NCBI RefSeq assembly: GCF_014203645.1
Contig: NZ_JACHJL010000008.1
Span: 186,001 to 250,000, forward strand
DNA: 64,000 nucleotides
DNA from: Streptomyces zagrosensis
GTDB taxonomy: Bacteria > Actinomycetota > Actinomycetes > Streptomycetales > Streptomycetaceae
Direction: 5' to 3'
Shown here: in pieces, positions 8,862-18,145 of the stretch
How the letters are laid out: each line of letters starts with the position of its first letter
Numbering within the stretch: position 1 is the stretch's first letter
The notes under the pieces: generated by a model
What the model saw: only the letters and a program-made list of their open reading frames with translations
What the model was told of the DNA's origin: nothing
Databases searched by the model: none
Position numbers and translations under genes: made by a program

Positions 8862-9959
8862 CTACGCCGCGCGCTGTATCGCGTGCACCAGGCCAGCGGC
8901 CAGGTTCGCCCGCTCGGCCATGGCGTCGATCACCAGGTACTCGTGGTCGGCATGGGCGCCCCCTCCGACTGCTCCCAGGCCATCGAGGGTGGGCACCCCG
9001 AGGGCGGCCGTGAAGTTGCCGTCGCTGCCGCCACCGACCGCCGTCCCTTCGAGGCCGGGAAGCAGTCGCTGTGCGATCGCGAAGAGTTCGACCGACGCCG
9101 ACTCGGGCATCGGCGGCCGGCTGACGGCTCCCCGAACCACGAGCTTCGCCCCTTCGAGATGGGGAGTCAGGGCGGCGAACGCGGCTTCGATGCGTTCGGC
9201 CTCATCGGCCGACTCGACCCGGACGTCCACGGTGACGGTCGCGGCTGCGGGCACGACGTTGCTCGTGGTTCCTGCGGACGCCACGGTCGGGGTCACCGTC
9301 GTGCCCACGTCGGGGCGAGCGAGCGCTGTGATGGCGAGCACCTGGTGCGCCGCTTCGATCAGGGCGTTGACCCCGGCTTCGGGCTCAAGCCCCGCGTGCG
9401 AGGCCCGACCCGCGATGGAGACGTGGAAGGTGCCGCAGCCCTTGCGGCCGGTCTTCACGGCTCCGCCATCGGCGGCGCCCTCGAACACCAGCACAGCGCC
9501 GCAGGCAAGGGCCCGCTCCTCGATGAGCGCACGCGAGGAGTGGGAGCCGACCTCTTCGTCGGCGGTCACCAAGATCTCGACCCCGGACCGGTCTTCGAGC
9601 GCCGCCAGGCCATGGATGGCCTGCACCAAACCGCCCAACATGTCAAAGACCCCGGGGCCGGTTGCTCGCCCGCCTTCGACCGTGAACGGGCGGCGGTCGA
9701 GGGTGCCGAGCGGAAATACCGTGTCGTGGTGTCCGAGGATCAGCACCCGGGGATCGCCACCAGCCGCCCAGCGAACATGCGGCCCTGCCTCGCTCTCCAC
9801 GAGGCTGGCCCGCCCACCGAGGCGGCTTTCGATGAGGGAGCCGACAGCTTGGGCCGATGCCCGCAAGGCGTCGAGATCGCCCGATGGCGACTCGATTTCC
9901 ACGAGCGTCCGCAGATCATCAATCATCGCGTCAACGTTCACATCGACGGCTTTGTGCAT
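8862..9959 (-). CDS. M20-family metallopeptidase (carboxypeptidase G2/ArgE-like)
   Basis: 365 residues from the ATG at 9959 (a GTG two codons upstream is an alternative). A zinc-dependent amidohydrolase that would cleave N-acyl or peptide bonds of small substrates in the cytoplasm. Metal-site features are in order: LGHHDTVFP (first His/Asp), GPGVFDMLGG (bridging Asp), TADEEVGS (Glu pair) and AHADHEYL near the C-terminus. The dimerisation domain sits between, with the GRASHAGLEPEAGVNA segment typical of M20A enzymes. The usual GxxDMKGG reads FDMLGG here. It converges with the TAXI gene and is followed upstream by the two-component pair on the same strand. Substrate unknown. Confidence 0.9.
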   Translation of the reverse strand: MHKAVDVNVDAMIDDLRTLVEIESPSGDLDALRASAQAVGSLIESRLGGRASLVESEAGPHVRWAAGGDPRVLILGHHDTVFPLGTLDRRPFTVEGGRATGPGVFDMLGGLVQAIHGLAALEDRSGVEILVTADEEVGSHSSRALIEERALACGAVLVFEGAADGGAVKTGRKGCGTFHVSIAGRASHAGLEPEAGVNALIEAAHQVLAITALARPDVGTTVTPTVASAGTTSNVVPAAATVTVDVRVESADEAERIEAAFAALTPHLEGAKLVVRGAVSRPPMPESASVELFAIAQRLLPGLEGTAVGGGSDGNFTAALGVPTLDGLGAVGGGAHADHEYLVIDAMAERANLAAGLVHAIQRAA

Positions 9960-10015
9960 CGTCACGTCGCCAGGGTACGGGTACGCCGGGCCGAGCCGTA
10001 CCCGACGTACCCGGC

Positions 10016-11455
10016 TCAGGGCGTCTGACCTGCTGCTACGTCGCCGCTTGCGGACACGTCGCCGCCTACCGTCACGTCTTCACCCACTGCGGCTGCCGGG
10101 AGCCGCAGCTCCACCGCGAGGCCGTGCGGGGACTCGGCCATCGTCGTCAGGGTGCCGCCGCTCGCACGTGCCAACTCATCGGCGATGGCCAGGCCCAGTC
10201 CGCTGCCGGGCACGTTTTGGTGCTCGGCGCCGCGGGTGAAGCGCCTGATCACGGTGGGAAGTTGGTCCGCCGGTACGCCGGGCCCGTCGTCGGCGACGCG
10301 TACCAGCACCGCGTTGTCCCGGGCGACGGCCCGCACCCGCACCCGGCCGCCGGGCGGCACGAATTTGGCGGCGTTGTCCAAGAGCGCGTCGAGCACCCGG
10401 CCCACCGCATCCGGCAGCGCCCGTACCCGCAACCCGTCCGCGACCTCGGCGGACAGGTCGAGCCGGGCAGCGCGGAACACCGGCGACCAGGCCGCGACCC
10501 GTTCCCGTACCGCGGTGGAGGCGTTCTGGTCGGCGCGTTCGGCCGTGCCCGACTCCACGCGGGCCAGCGCGAGCAGCCCGTCCAACAACTCCTCAAGACG
10601 CTCGGCCTCGTCCAGCGCGCGGGCGTGTTCGGGGCGTCCGGCCGGCGCGAGGTGGGGCTCGACGTTCTCCAGTTGCAGCACCAGGGTGGCCAGCGGGTTG
10701 CGCAACTGGTGTGAGGCGTCGGCGACGAAGTCACGCTGCCGGCGGATGGAGTCGGCCATGCCCTCGGCCATGGTGTTGAAATGCCGTCTTAGGCTCCGCA
10801 GTTCCGGCGGCCCCGAAGCGGATACGGCGCGGGTGTGCAGGCTGCCGGCGGCCAGGCCGCCAACGGCCTGGTCGAGGTCGCGGACCGGGCGCATCAGCCA
10901 CCGGGTGATCCCGGCCGCGGCCAGCGCCGCCGCGGCGAAGGCGGCGACGGCACCGGCCGCGATCAGCGACCAGCGGGCCGTCACGTCCCGGCGCGCGACG
11001 TCGGTGGGGACAGCCAGCAGCACGGCGCCACTGACCCGCTCGTCCCTGCCGACCGGTTCGGCCAGCACCTCGGTGTCCGGGCCCCAGGGCCGTACGGTGG
11101 GTAGCCGCTCCGTCGAGCGACCGGCCAGCGCCCGGTTCTTGGCGTCCGCCGCGCGCGGGCCCGCCCACCAGGAACGGGGGCCGGCGCGCAGCATGGTGCG
11201 GCCGTTGGCGTCGCTGATCAGCACACCGGCTCCGTACAACTGCGCATAGCGGTGGATCTCCGCTGACAGCTCCGACTGGTCGGCTTCGGTGAGCCCGCGG
11301 TCGGCGAGGTCGGCGAACCGCACGGCGTCCGCGCGCCGTTGGAGCAGCAGGTGCTCGGTGCGGCCCCGGGCGTACGCGTCGGCGAGCGGCAGGGAGAGCA
11401 GGATGGTCGCCGCCCCCATCAGCGCCATCAGCACGGCAAGCAGCCGGCGCCTCAT
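10016..11455 (-). CDS. Membrane sensor histidine kinase
   Basis: 479 residues: an N-terminal membrane segment, an extracytoplasmic sensor of about 120 residues, a second membrane segment (SLIAAGAVAAFAAAALAAAG), HAMP, a HisKA domain with the phosphoacceptor in DASHQLRNP (His249), and an HATPase_c domain with N box LDNAAKF, G1 DDGPGVP and G2 GSGLGLAIADEL. It phosphorylates the response regulator encoded just upstream, whose gene it overlaps by 4 nt (ATGA), so the two are translationally coupled. The signal is unknown; a nearby TAXI binding protein is a candidate input. Confidence 0.93.
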   Translation of the reverse strand: MRRRLLAVLMALMGAATILLSLPLADAYARGRTEHLLLQRRADAVRFADLADRGLTEADQSELSAEIHRYAQLYGAGVLISDANGRTMLRAGPRSWWAGPRAADAKNRALAGRSTERLPTVRPWGPDTEVLAEPVGRDERVSGAVLLAVPTDVARRDVTARWSLIAAGAVAAFAAAALAAAGITRWLMRPVRDLDQAVGGLAAGSLHTRAVSASGPPELRSLRRHFNTMAEGMADSIRRQRDFVADASHQLRNPLATLVLQLENVEPHLAPAGRPEHARALDEAERLEELLDGLLALARVESGTAERADQNASTAVRERVAAWSPVFRAARLDLSAEVADGLRVRALPDAVGRVLDALLDNAAKFVPPGGRVRVRAVARDNAVLVRVADDGPGVPADQLPTVIRRFTRGAEHQNVPGSGLGLAIADELARASGGTLTTMAESPHGLAVELRLPAAAVGEDVTVGGDVSASGDVAAGQTP

Positions 11456-12207
11456 CGGACGCCGGGCTCCCGGTCCACGGCGCTGGTGCCTTGCTCACCG
11501 AGCGAGGTGCCGGGGCCGAGTTGGTAGCCGAAGCCGTGCACGGTGCGTACCAGACCGGGTCTGCCGGTTTTGGCGCGGATGCCCGCGACATGGACATCCA
11601 GCGAGCGCGACGCGGCCTGGAGGGCGTCGCCCCACACCCGGTACAGGATCTCGTCGCGCGAGTGCACCTCGCCGGGCCGGGCGGCCAGGTGTGCGAGGAC
11701 GTCGAACTCGCGTCGGGTCAGTCGCACCTGGTCTCCGGCCACGGTCACGGTGCGGCCTGCGAGGTCGATCAGCGCGTCCCCGGCCCGTACCGGCTCCTGC
11801 CCGGCCCGGCCCACGCCGTACGCCGGGTCCGCTGTCGGCTCAGCGCCGGCCCCCGGGGCGGAGCGGCGGCGTACGGAGTCGATGCGCGCCATCAACTCGG
11901 CCATCCGGAACGGCTTGACCACGTAGTCGTCGGCACCGGCCCGCAGCCCGCGCACGATGTCGTGCTCCTCACACCGGGCGGTGACGACGATCAGCGGCAC
12001 CGCGCATACGGCACGTAGCCGGCGCAGCAGCTCCAGCCCGTCCAGGTCCGGCAGCCCGAGGTCGAGGAGGACGAATTCGGCTTCCCCGGTGTGCCGCAGC
12101 GCGTCCAGGGCGCGGCTGACCCGGCGCACGGTATGTCCGCGCAGGGCCAGCGCGGTGCCAAGGGCGTGCGCCATCCGATCGTCGTCCTCGACGAGCAAGG
12201 TGTGCAT
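11452..12207 (-). CDS. OmpR-family response regulator
   Basis: 251 residues. Receiver domain at the N-terminus (MHTLLVEDDDRMAHAL with acidic pocket, phosphoacceptor Asp49 in FVLLDLGLPDLDG, the Thr in VVTAR and Lys in YVVKPF), then a winged-helix DNA-binding domain (VRLTRREFDVLAHLAARPGE, ending VRTVHGFGYQL). The ATG at 12207 has AGGAG at good spacing; a longer reading adds nine residues without a ribosome site. It is paired with the histidine kinase downstream by an ATGA overlap. Direct target genes cannot be named, but the TAXI and M20 genes are neighbours. Confidence 0.93.
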   Translation of the reverse strand: MHTLLVEDDDRMAHALGTALALRGHTVRRVSRALDALRHTGEAEFVLLDLGLPDLDGLELLRRLRAVCAVPLIVVTARCEEHDIVRGLRAGADDYVVKPFRMAELMARIDSVRRRSAPGAGAEPTADPAYGVGRAGQEPVRAGDALIDLAGRTVTVAGDQVRLTRREFDVLAHLAARPGEVHSRDEILYRVWGDALQAASRSLDVHVAGIRAKTGRPGLVRTVHGFGYQLGPGTSLGEQGTSAVDREPGVR

Positions 12208-12386
12208 GAGGACTCTCCTGGTGGCCGGGGGCAACAGCTACCGGAATACCACGAGCCACGGCGGAAGCCGCATCCCCGCCGCCCGGGGCCGTGCCTTCTC
12301 GCCGCCCAGGGACTCTGCCTTCCCGCCGCCGGCGGCGGCGGACAGTCCGCCGCGCCCGCGCCGCGCGGCACCGGGCCGGGCCGGGC

Positions 12387-13871
12387 TCAGCGCGTGGTGG
12401 TCGAGCCGGCGGTGATGGATCGGTCCGCACCAGGCAGCGAGGTGCCGGTCCCGGAGGCAGCGCCTGCTGCGGCGCCGGCCTCGGCGCCACCAGCACCAGC
12501 ACCAGCACCAGCAGTCTCGTTCTCGGCGCGGCTCAGCGCCACGTTCTTGGTATCCGGCATCAGGAGATACGTCACCAGCGAGACAAACGCACAGCCCGAG
12601 ACGTACCAGAAGAACATCGACTCATGGCCGCTCTTCTTGAACCACAGCGCCACGTACTCCGCCGTGCCGCCGAACAGCGCGTTAGCCACCGCATAGGGCA
12701 GGGCCACGCCGAGCGCACGCACCCTGGTCGGGAACAACTCCGCCTTCACGGCCGCGTTGATCGACGTATAGCCGGTGACGATGACCAGGGCGATCAGGGA
12801 GAGGCCGAGCGCGGGCCAGTATGAGGAGGCCGAGCCAAGAGCGGTCATGATCGGGTACGTACCGACCGTGCAGCCGAAGGCGAAGGTGATGAGCAGCGGG
12901 CGGCGGCCGATCCGGTCGGACAGCGCGCCGGCGAATGGTTGCAGCACCGCGAAGACCGCGAGCGCGGTGAAGCTGACCAAGGTGGCGGTGTTCTTCTCCA
13001 TTCCGGCGCTGCCGATCAGGTACTTCGTCAGATAGGTGGTGTACGTGTAGTAGGCCACCGTGCCGCCGAGGGTCAGGGCCATGACCAGGCCCGCCTGGCG
13101 GCGGTGTGCCCACAGCACCTTGAGCGTGCCCGCGTCGTCGTCCGAGCCCGCGCCGTCCTGCTCCTGGAACGCCTGCGTCTCCGTGAGCCGGCGCCGTAGC
13201 CAGAACACGACCAGTGCGAACACTGCGCCAACGAGAAACGGCACCCGCCAACCCCAACTCTCCAACTGGGCGGTGGTCAAGGTGTGTTGCATCGTGATCA
13301 GGATGGCGAGGCCAAGGAGTTGCCCGCAGGTCATCGACACGTACTGGAACGAGGAGCCGAGGCCGCGGCGATGGGGTGCGGACGCCTCCGTGAGATACGT
13401 GGCGCTGGCCGCGTACTCCCCGCCAATGCTCATCCCTTGCAGCAACCGGGCCAAAAGCAGCACCAGTGCGCCGAAGTAACCCGCCTGATCGTAGGTGGGC
13501 GCAATGGCGATCAACAGGGCAGCCACCGACATCATGGTGACGGTGAGCGTGAGTGCACTTTTGCGGCCATGCCGGTCGGCGGCCCGTCCCAGCACCCAGC
13601 CGCCGACCGGACGCATCAAAAAGCCGACCGCGAAGATGCCCGCCGTATTCATCAGCTTGGTCGTCGGGTTATCGCCGGGGAAAAAGGAGTCGGCGAAGTA
13701 GATGGCAAAGCTGGCGTAGATAAACCAGTCGTACCACTCGACGAGATTGCCTAGCGATCCGCCGATCAGTGCGAAGCGGCGCTGCTTGCGCTCCTCGGCC
13801 GAGTCACGGTGGGGAAATGCGCCGTGCGGACATTCACCGTATGAGGATGCTGCGGCGGCGTGCGATGGCAT
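12387..13871 (-). CDS. MFS transporter of the metabolite:H+ symporter (ProP/KgtP-like) family
   Basis: 494 residues with about 12 membrane segments. Family marks: LGNLVEWYDWFIYASFA at the first helix, RPVGGWVLGRAADRHGRK (the MFS loop 2-3 motif), LLQGMSIGGEYAASATYL and the second-half DRIGRRPLL. Such carriers import organic acids or osmolytes with protons. The C-terminal 45 residues are a low-complexity Ala/Gly tail. The ATG at 13871 with GGAG about 7 nt upstream is preferred over an in-frame GTG 72 nt earlier. It is divergent from nothing close; the TetR gene upstream lies on the same strand. Substrate unassigned. Confidence 0.88.
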   Translation of the reverse strand: MPSHAAAASSYGECPHGAFPHRDSAEERKQRRFALIGGSLGNLVEWYDWFIYASFAIYFADSFFPGDNPTTKLMNTAGIFAVGFLMRPVGGWVLGRAADRHGRKSALTLTVTMMSVAALLIAIAPTYDQAGYFGALVLLLARLLQGMSIGGEYAASATYLTEASAPHRRGLGSSFQYVSMTCGQLLGLAILITMQHTLTTAQLESWGWRVPFLVGAVFALVVFWLRRRLTETQAFQEQDGAGSDDDAGTLKVLWAHRRQAGLVMALTLGGTVAYYTYTTYLTKYLIGSAGMEKNTATLVSFTALAVFAVLQPFAGALSDRIGRRPLLITFAFGCTVGTYPIMTALGSASSYWPALGLSLIALVIVTGYTSINAAVKAELFPTRVRALGVALPYAVANALFGGTAEYVALWFKKSGHESMFFWYVSGCAFVSLVTYLLMPDTKNVALSRAENETAGAGAGAGGAEAGAAAGAASGTGTSLPGADRSITAGSTTTR

Positions 13872-13992
13872 GGCGACTCCGATGCGCTCCTGGGAGGGTG
13901 GTGCGGGGTGCCCAGAGCATGTGGTGACGCAGCATTGGCTCACAAGGCGCGGCGACGAGATCTAACGTTTCGCTAAGAAAGCGGCCGTCGAG

Positions 13993-14586
13993 TTAGCCGA
14001 TGCGCAGTGCCTGCAGCAGTTGTCCCAGCGCGGCTTTGGTGTGGTTGAGGTCTTCGGGGTCGGAGGAGGACGCCAGCCAAAGGGCCGCCTCGTTCATCGC
14101 CCCCGACAGTAGGTGGACCAGCGGTGCGACCGGCTGCGGGGCGACGATCCCCTCGTCCATGAGGAAGGACAACGCGTCGGCGAGATGGCGGGCCGAGGCT
14201 GCCTCGTCCATCGCCCGCCATTGACTCCATCCCAGCACGGCGGGCCCGTCGACGAGCATGACCCGCTGAATGTCCGGATCAGTGGTCGCGGTGAGGAACT
14301 CCTGGCAGCCGGCGGTCAACTGGGTCCAGGGATCGTCATGGGTGTCGGCGGCGGCAGCCACGCGTTGGCCCACTTCCTGCTGCAACTCCTCCAAGACGGC
14401 CCGGAAGAGGTCCGTCTTACCGGTGAAGTGGTGGTAGAGCGCGCCCTTGGTCACCCCGGCTGCCTGGACGATCTCCGCCAGACTCACAGCGCCATAGCCG
14501 CGGCCAGAAAACAGGCGCCTGCCTTCCCGCAGCAGCGACTGCCTGGTCTGCTCCCGCTGCTGCGCCCGGATGCCGTGCTGCTGCAT
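13993..14586 (-). CDS. TetR-family regulator of the divergent VOC gene
   Basis: 197 residues. N-terminal helix-turn-helix (SLAEIVQAAGVTKGALYHHF) and a TetR_C-type ligand domain. GAGGAG lies 4 nt before the ATG at 14586. Two further in-frame ATGs at 14598 and 14604 fall in or next to the operator-like repeat and lack ribosome sites. It is divergently transcribed from the VOC/glyoxalase-type gene, and two inverted repeats built on the same GCATAC half-site lie between them. That is the usual arrangement for a repressor that controls itself and its neighbour. Ligand unknown. Confidence 0.9.
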   Translation of the reverse strand: MQQHGIRAQQREQTRQSLLREGRRLFSGRGYGAVSLAEIVQAAGVTKGALYHHFTGKTDLFRAVLEELQQEVGQRVAAAADTHDDPWTQLTAGCQEFLTATTDPDIQRVMLVDGPAVLGWSQWRAMDEAASARHLADALSFLMDEGIVAPQPVAPLVHLLSGAMNEAALWLASSSDPEDLNHTKAALGQLLQALRIG

Positions 14587-14601
14587 CGCACTCCTCATTG
14601 A

Positions 14602-14649
14602 CATACCGACAGTATGCGAATAACGTCACTCGCATACCAATGGTACGCG
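14602..14649. promoter_or_regulatory. Two operator-like inverted repeats between divergent tetR and VOC genes
   Basis: Site 1 (14602-14616) is CATAC-n5-GTATG. Site 2 (14631-14649) is CGCATACC-AAT-GGTACGCG with one mismatch in 8-bp arms. They share the half-site GCATAC and lie about 15 nt from each gene start, so both promoters could be occluded by the TetR protein. Confidence 0.65.
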
Positions 14650-14663
14650 AAAGGGATTCAGGT

Positions 14664-15080
14664 ATGAAACTGACCGGCTTCTATCCCGTGATCAACACAG
14701 CGAAGCTACGAGAGTCCCGCGACTTCTACACCCGGCTGCTGGGCTTCGAGACGACGTTCGAGGCCGACTGGTACGTCAGCCTGCGGCGGCCGGAAGCCCC
14801 CGGTTACGAGCTCGCCCTCCTCGACCACACCCACCCGACGAATCCACCGGGCAACCGGGTCCCCGCACAGGGCCTGCTGCTCAACTTCGAAGTGGAGGAC
14901 GTGGACGCGGAGTGGGAACGGCTCGTCGCCAACGAAGGACTGCACCCCATCCGTGAACTGCGCAGCGAGGACTTCGGGCAACGACACTTCATCGTGGCCG
15001 ACCCCAACGGCGTACTGATAGACGTCATCACGCCCATCGCCCCCACCGCGCAATACTCCGAGCAGTACGTCACCGGCTGA
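14664..15080 (+). CDS. VOC/glyoxalase-superfamily protein
   Basis: 138 residues, one vicinal-oxygen-chelate domain made of two beta-alpha-beta3 halves: FYPVINTAKLRESRDFYTRL at the start, LLLNFEVEDVDAEWERLV in the second half and RHFIVADPNGVLIDVITPI at the end, where Glu is replaced by Asp in the last metal-ligand region. Members include glyoxalases, antibiotic-sequestering (bleomycin-type) proteins and dioxygenases. Start at ATG 14664, just after the second operator repeat. Control by a divergent TetR regulator suggests an inducible detoxification or resistance role; substrate unknown. Confidence 0.87.
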   Translation: MKLTGFYPVINTAKLRESRDFYTRLLGFETTFEADWYVSLRRPEAPGYELALLDHTHPTNPPGNRVPAQGLLLNFEVEDVDAEWERLVANEGLHPIRELRSEDFGQRHFIVADPNGVLIDVITPIAPTAQYSEQYVTG

Positions 15081-15089
15081 CCCCCGTGA

Positions 15090-15125
15090 AGGGCGTGTTC
15101 GTCAACGACCCATCGAACACGCCCT
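15090..15125 (+). terminator. Terminator-like hairpin after the VOC gene
   Basis: AGGGCGTGTTCG and CGAACACGCCCT form a perfect 12-bp stem with a 12-nt loop, 10 nt after the VOC stop. There is no T-tract, as is common in high-GC actinomycetes. It could also serve the converging DUF1266 gene. Confidence 0.75.
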
Positions 15126-15236
15126 AGCCACCGGGACCAGCAGCGCCACCAGGGCCACCAGCGCCACCAGCGCGGGAGGCCCAACCTGTCACTTCCGTTT
15201 ACCGCACCCCGGAAGCGCCACCCGCCGGGCGAACCC

Positions 15237-16655
15237 TCACTTCCAGGGGACGTTCAACCATGGGCTGCCCGGGTCGGACATCAGGAGCCGGTGCGCGATG
15301 ACCATGTCCTCGTACCACTCCCCGAACTCCTCCTCGTCGAAGTGCAGGCAACGCCCCAAGATGTACGCGGCGGAGAAGTCCTCCCAGGAACGGTAGTTGG
15401 CCTGGCAGCGGCGGCCCGCGCGCAGCACCGCCTGCTCGGTCTCCTGGACGGTGCAGTAGCGGGCGCCGAGACCCCAACGGGCCATGCCGGACGCGCGCCC
15501 GTAGTCCCAGGCCTCGACGGACCGGACGAATTTGCCGGCGGCGAGCAGCCCGTCCGCGCGGAACCTGGCTTCGTAGCGGGTGATGCGGCCGATCAGCCGC
15601 CCGACCCCGGCGACCTGGGAGCGCACCTCGGCATCGCTGCGGGGCTGGGCCATCGTCACGCCATCGGGAGTGAGGTGGGGCTCGGCCACCTCGGCGGCGT
15701 GCTGCCACAGCGCCCGCTCCGCCACCTGCCGCCAGTGGTCCACGGCGACGGCACCCGCGAAGTCAAGTGCGAGCGAGCGGCGGATGCCGAGCGTGAACTC
15801 CCACACCGGGCTAATCATTTCGGCACAGAGCAGGAGTTCTTGGGTGCGCTGCCAGTCCTGGCGGGAGGCGACGCCCCACCACTCCTTGAGTCGGTCTCGT
15901 TCGGCCGTGTAGCCGCCGCCGTGGTACGCCAACGCGTTCCACAACTCGCCGTTGTTGACGAACAGCAGCGCCCCGCAGGCGAGTCCGTGGGCCACCGGGC
16001 CATGCAGCGGTCCCCCGACGAACAGGGTGCGCAGTGCGCGGTGCGGCTGGACGGCGTCGGCGACGCGTTCCACGTGTTGCTGCCACAGTGCGCGGTGGCC
16101 CGGCGTGGTCGAGAAGTACGCCTCGCACGGGCTGCCTGGATTGACCGCGAGCCACGGCGGGTCCTTCGCGCCCCAGACCCGCGCGTACCAGCTCAGCGAG
16201 CCGGAGTGATAGACCGGATCTTCGACCGGCGCGGGGAGCATGCCCTCGGTGTATACGGCGAGGCAGTCCGTGCGGGTACGCGCATCGTGGTAGGGCGTGA
16301 AGACCACGGTGTCGGGATGGGCGTCCACGCGTGCCCGCGAGTCGGCGACGAACAGGTCGCTGCGGGCCAGCACCGCGAAGTAGCGGGTCCAGTCGCCGTG
16401 CGTCTTGGCCTCATACAGTTCCTGCTCGATGGCGCTGGGCGCCTGCCACGGCGGCGGCTGCTCCTGCGGCCGCGCCTGCGCTGCCGCGCCGCTCTGCGGG
16501 TGTGGGCCGTCATCAGCGCGCGGCGGATCACCGCCACCCATCGGGCCACTGACGCTCCGCACAGGAATACCAACGCTCCGTGTGGGGACCCTGTCATCGT
16601 GTTTGGGACCGGCACCGCCCGGCTTCGCGGGTTTCTCCCCGTTCCACAACCCCAT
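15237..16655 (-). CDS. DUF1266-domain protein with SseB-like middle region
   Basis: 472 residues from the ATG at 16655 (a start 20 codons earlier is possible; ribosome sites are weak for both). Residues about 1-80 are Pro/Gly-rich. Residues about 80-200 (LARSDLFVADSRARVDAHPD ... VYTEGMLPAP) resemble SseB-type domains. The C-terminal 180 residues match DUF1266: SVEAWDYGRASGMARWGLGA, ANYRSWEDFSAAYILGRC and a final YEDMVIAHRLLMSDPGSPW. DUF1266 proteins are frequent in Streptomyces, often in paralogous sets, and have no established biochemical role. No signal peptide or membrane segment. Assignment by motif memory only. Confidence 0.75.
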   Translation of the reverse strand: MGLWNGEKPAKPGGAGPKHDDRVPTRSVGIPVRSVSGPMGGGDPPRADDGPHPQSGAAAQARPQEQPPPWQAPSAIEQELYEAKTHGDWTRYFAVLARSDLFVADSRARVDAHPDTVVFTPYHDARTRTDCLAVYTEGMLPAPVEDPVYHSGSLSWYARVWGAKDPPWLAVNPGSPCEAYFSTTPGHRALWQQHVERVADAVQPHRALRTLFVGGPLHGPVAHGLACGALLFVNNGELWNALAYHGGGYTAERDRLKEWWGVASRQDWQRTQELLLCAEMISPVWEFTLGIRRSLALDFAGAVAVDHWRQVAERALWQHAAEVAEPHLTPDGVTMAQPRSDAEVRSQVAGVGRLIGRITRYEARFRADGLLAAGKFVRSVEAWDYGRASGMARWGLGARYCTVQETEQAVLRAGRRCQANYRSWEDFSAAYILGRCLHFDEEEFGEWYEDMVIAHRLLMSDPGSPWLNVPWK

Positions 16656-16731
16656 AAGGGGGAACTCTACCGAGCGCCCTCTTCGGCGCCCGAAATGCGT
16701 CCCGGTGCCAGGCACCGCATCGAAACGCCGA

Positions 16732-16763
16732 TGTGCCCCTCCGCGCGAGCGTGGAGGGGCACA
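16732..16763 (-). terminator. Terminator hairpin downstream of the Rpf-LysM-M23 gene
   Basis: TGTGCCCCTCC and GGAGGGGCACA form a perfect 11-bp stem around a 10-nt loop, about 80 nt beyond the stop at 16844 on the minus strand. Confidence 0.75.
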
Positions 16764-16843
16764 TACGGGTGGTGCGGGCTCGCTGTGCGGCAGCCGTCAA
16801 TCAGTAACTGATCAGCGGCGACAGTCAGCAGCCGGGCGCTTCC

Positions 16844-18130
16844 TTAGAGGCTGGCGCCCTTGGCACGCAGGTACGCGACCGGGTCAACGTCCGAGCCGTA
16901 GCCCGGGCCGGTGCGCACCTCGAAGTGCAGGTGCGGGCCGCTGCTGTTGCCCGTGGTGCCGGACAGACCGATCTGCTGGCCGGCGGTGACCGACTGGCCC
17001 GCCGAGATAGAGAGCTGCGACAGGTGTGCGTACTGGCTGTAGTGGCCGTCCGCGTGGCGGATGACGACCTGGTTGCCGTACGAGCCGCCCCAGCCTGCGG
17101 AGACGACCTGGCCGGCGCCGATGGCCTTGATGGGGGTGCCGGTGGCGACCGGGAAGTCAACGCCGGTGTGGTAGCCGCTGGACCAGCTACCGCCCGCCTG
17201 GTGGTAGGGGGTGCCCATGGCGGTGTTGGCCACAGGTGCGGTGAAGCCGGTCGCCGAGGGGGCCTCGGCCTTCTGCTTCACCGGCGCGGGCAGGGTCTGC
17301 GGCTTCGGGGCCGACTGCTGCTTGGGGGCCGTCGGCTGCGCAGCCTTCGGGGCGGCCTTCGGGGCGGCCTTCTGCTGCGGAGCCGGTGCGGAGCCGCCAC
17401 CGGACAGCTTGAGGTGCTGGTTCGGGAAGATCAGGTTCGGGTTGCCGCCGACGACGTCCTGGTTGCGGTCGTAGACGGCACGCCAGCCACCGCTGACGTC
17501 ATGCGCCTGGGCGATCTTGAACAGTGTGTCGCCGGAGCGCACGGTGTACGAGGTGGACGCCGTGGAGCTCTCGGCACGCGGAGCGGGCTTGCTCTCAACC
17601 TTGGGAGCAGCCTTGCTCTCAATCTTGGGGGCGGCCTTGGGGGTGGCCTTGGGGGCGGCCTTGGGGGCGGCCTGCGGCGCGGGGCGGGAGTTACGGGTGG
17701 TGTTCGCCTGCTGCTCGCGGGCACCGTCGGGCGCGATCTGCGGAGCCGGGCCACCGGAGGTCAGGCCCGCCTTGACGGAGCACACCGGCCAGGCACCCGG
17801 GCCCTGCACCTTCAGGACCTTCTCGGCGATGGCGATCTGCTGGTCCTTGGTGGCCAGGTCGGCGCGCGGCGCGTAGGTCGTGCCGCCGAACGCGCGCCAG
17901 GTGCTGTCGGTGAACTGGAGGCCGCCATAGAAGCCATTGCCGTTGTTGATGCTCCAGTTACCGGTGCTCTCGCACTGGGCGACCTTCTCCCAAACATCCA
18001 CCGAAGCGGCGTTGGCCTGGGTGGCGCCCAGGAAAGGAATGGCGAGGCCTGCGCCGCCAGCCGTCAGCGCGATGGAAATGCGCGCGAGACGACGGGGACT
18101 GAGGCGGCTGTGGCGTGCACTGTGAGACAT
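16844..18130 (-). CDS. Secreted Rpf-type transglycosylase with LysM and M23 endopeptidase domains
   Basis: 428 residues; a bifunctional wall hydrolase. After a signal peptide (cleavage near TQANA-AS) comes an Rpf/transglycosylase domain (VWEKVAQCESTGNWSINNGN, GFYGGLQFTDSTWRAFGG), in which the Glu of CEST is the expected catalytic residue. An Ala/Pro/Lys-rich linker is followed by a LysM peptidoglycan-binding domain (YTVRSGDTLFKIAQAHDVSG) and a C-terminal M23 (lysostaphin/LytM-like) metallopeptidase with HTGVDF and HLHFEV zinc motifs. It would cut both glycan strands and peptide crosslinks during spore germination or growth. AGGAGAGGG precedes the ATG. A cyclic-di-AMP riboswitch occupies the leader. 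Similar Rpf-LysM-M23 proteins are known among the streptomycete Rpf set. Confidence 0.93.
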   Translation of the reverse strand: MSHSARHSRLSPRRLARISIALTAGGAGLAIPFLGATQANAASVDVWEKVAQCESTGNWSINNGNGFYGGLQFTDSTWRAFGGTTYAPRADLATKDQQIAIAEKVLKVQGPGAWPVCSVKAGLTSGGPAPQIAPDGAREQQANTTRNSRPAPQAAPKAAPKATPKAAPKIESKAAPKVESKPAPRAESSTASTSYTVRSGDTLFKIAQAHDVSGGWRAVYDRNQDVVGGNPNLIFPNQHLKLSGGGSAPAPQQKAAPKAAPKAAQPTAPKQQSAPKPQTLPAPVKQKAEAPSATGFTAPVANTAMGTPYHQAGGSWSSGYHTGVDFPVATGTPIKAIGAGQVVSAGWGGSYGNQVVIRHADGHYSQYAHLSQLSISAGQSVTAGQQIGLSGTTGNSSGPHLHFEVRTGPGYGSDVDPVAYLRAKGASL

Positions 18131-18145
18131 AGGGGTATCCCTCTC

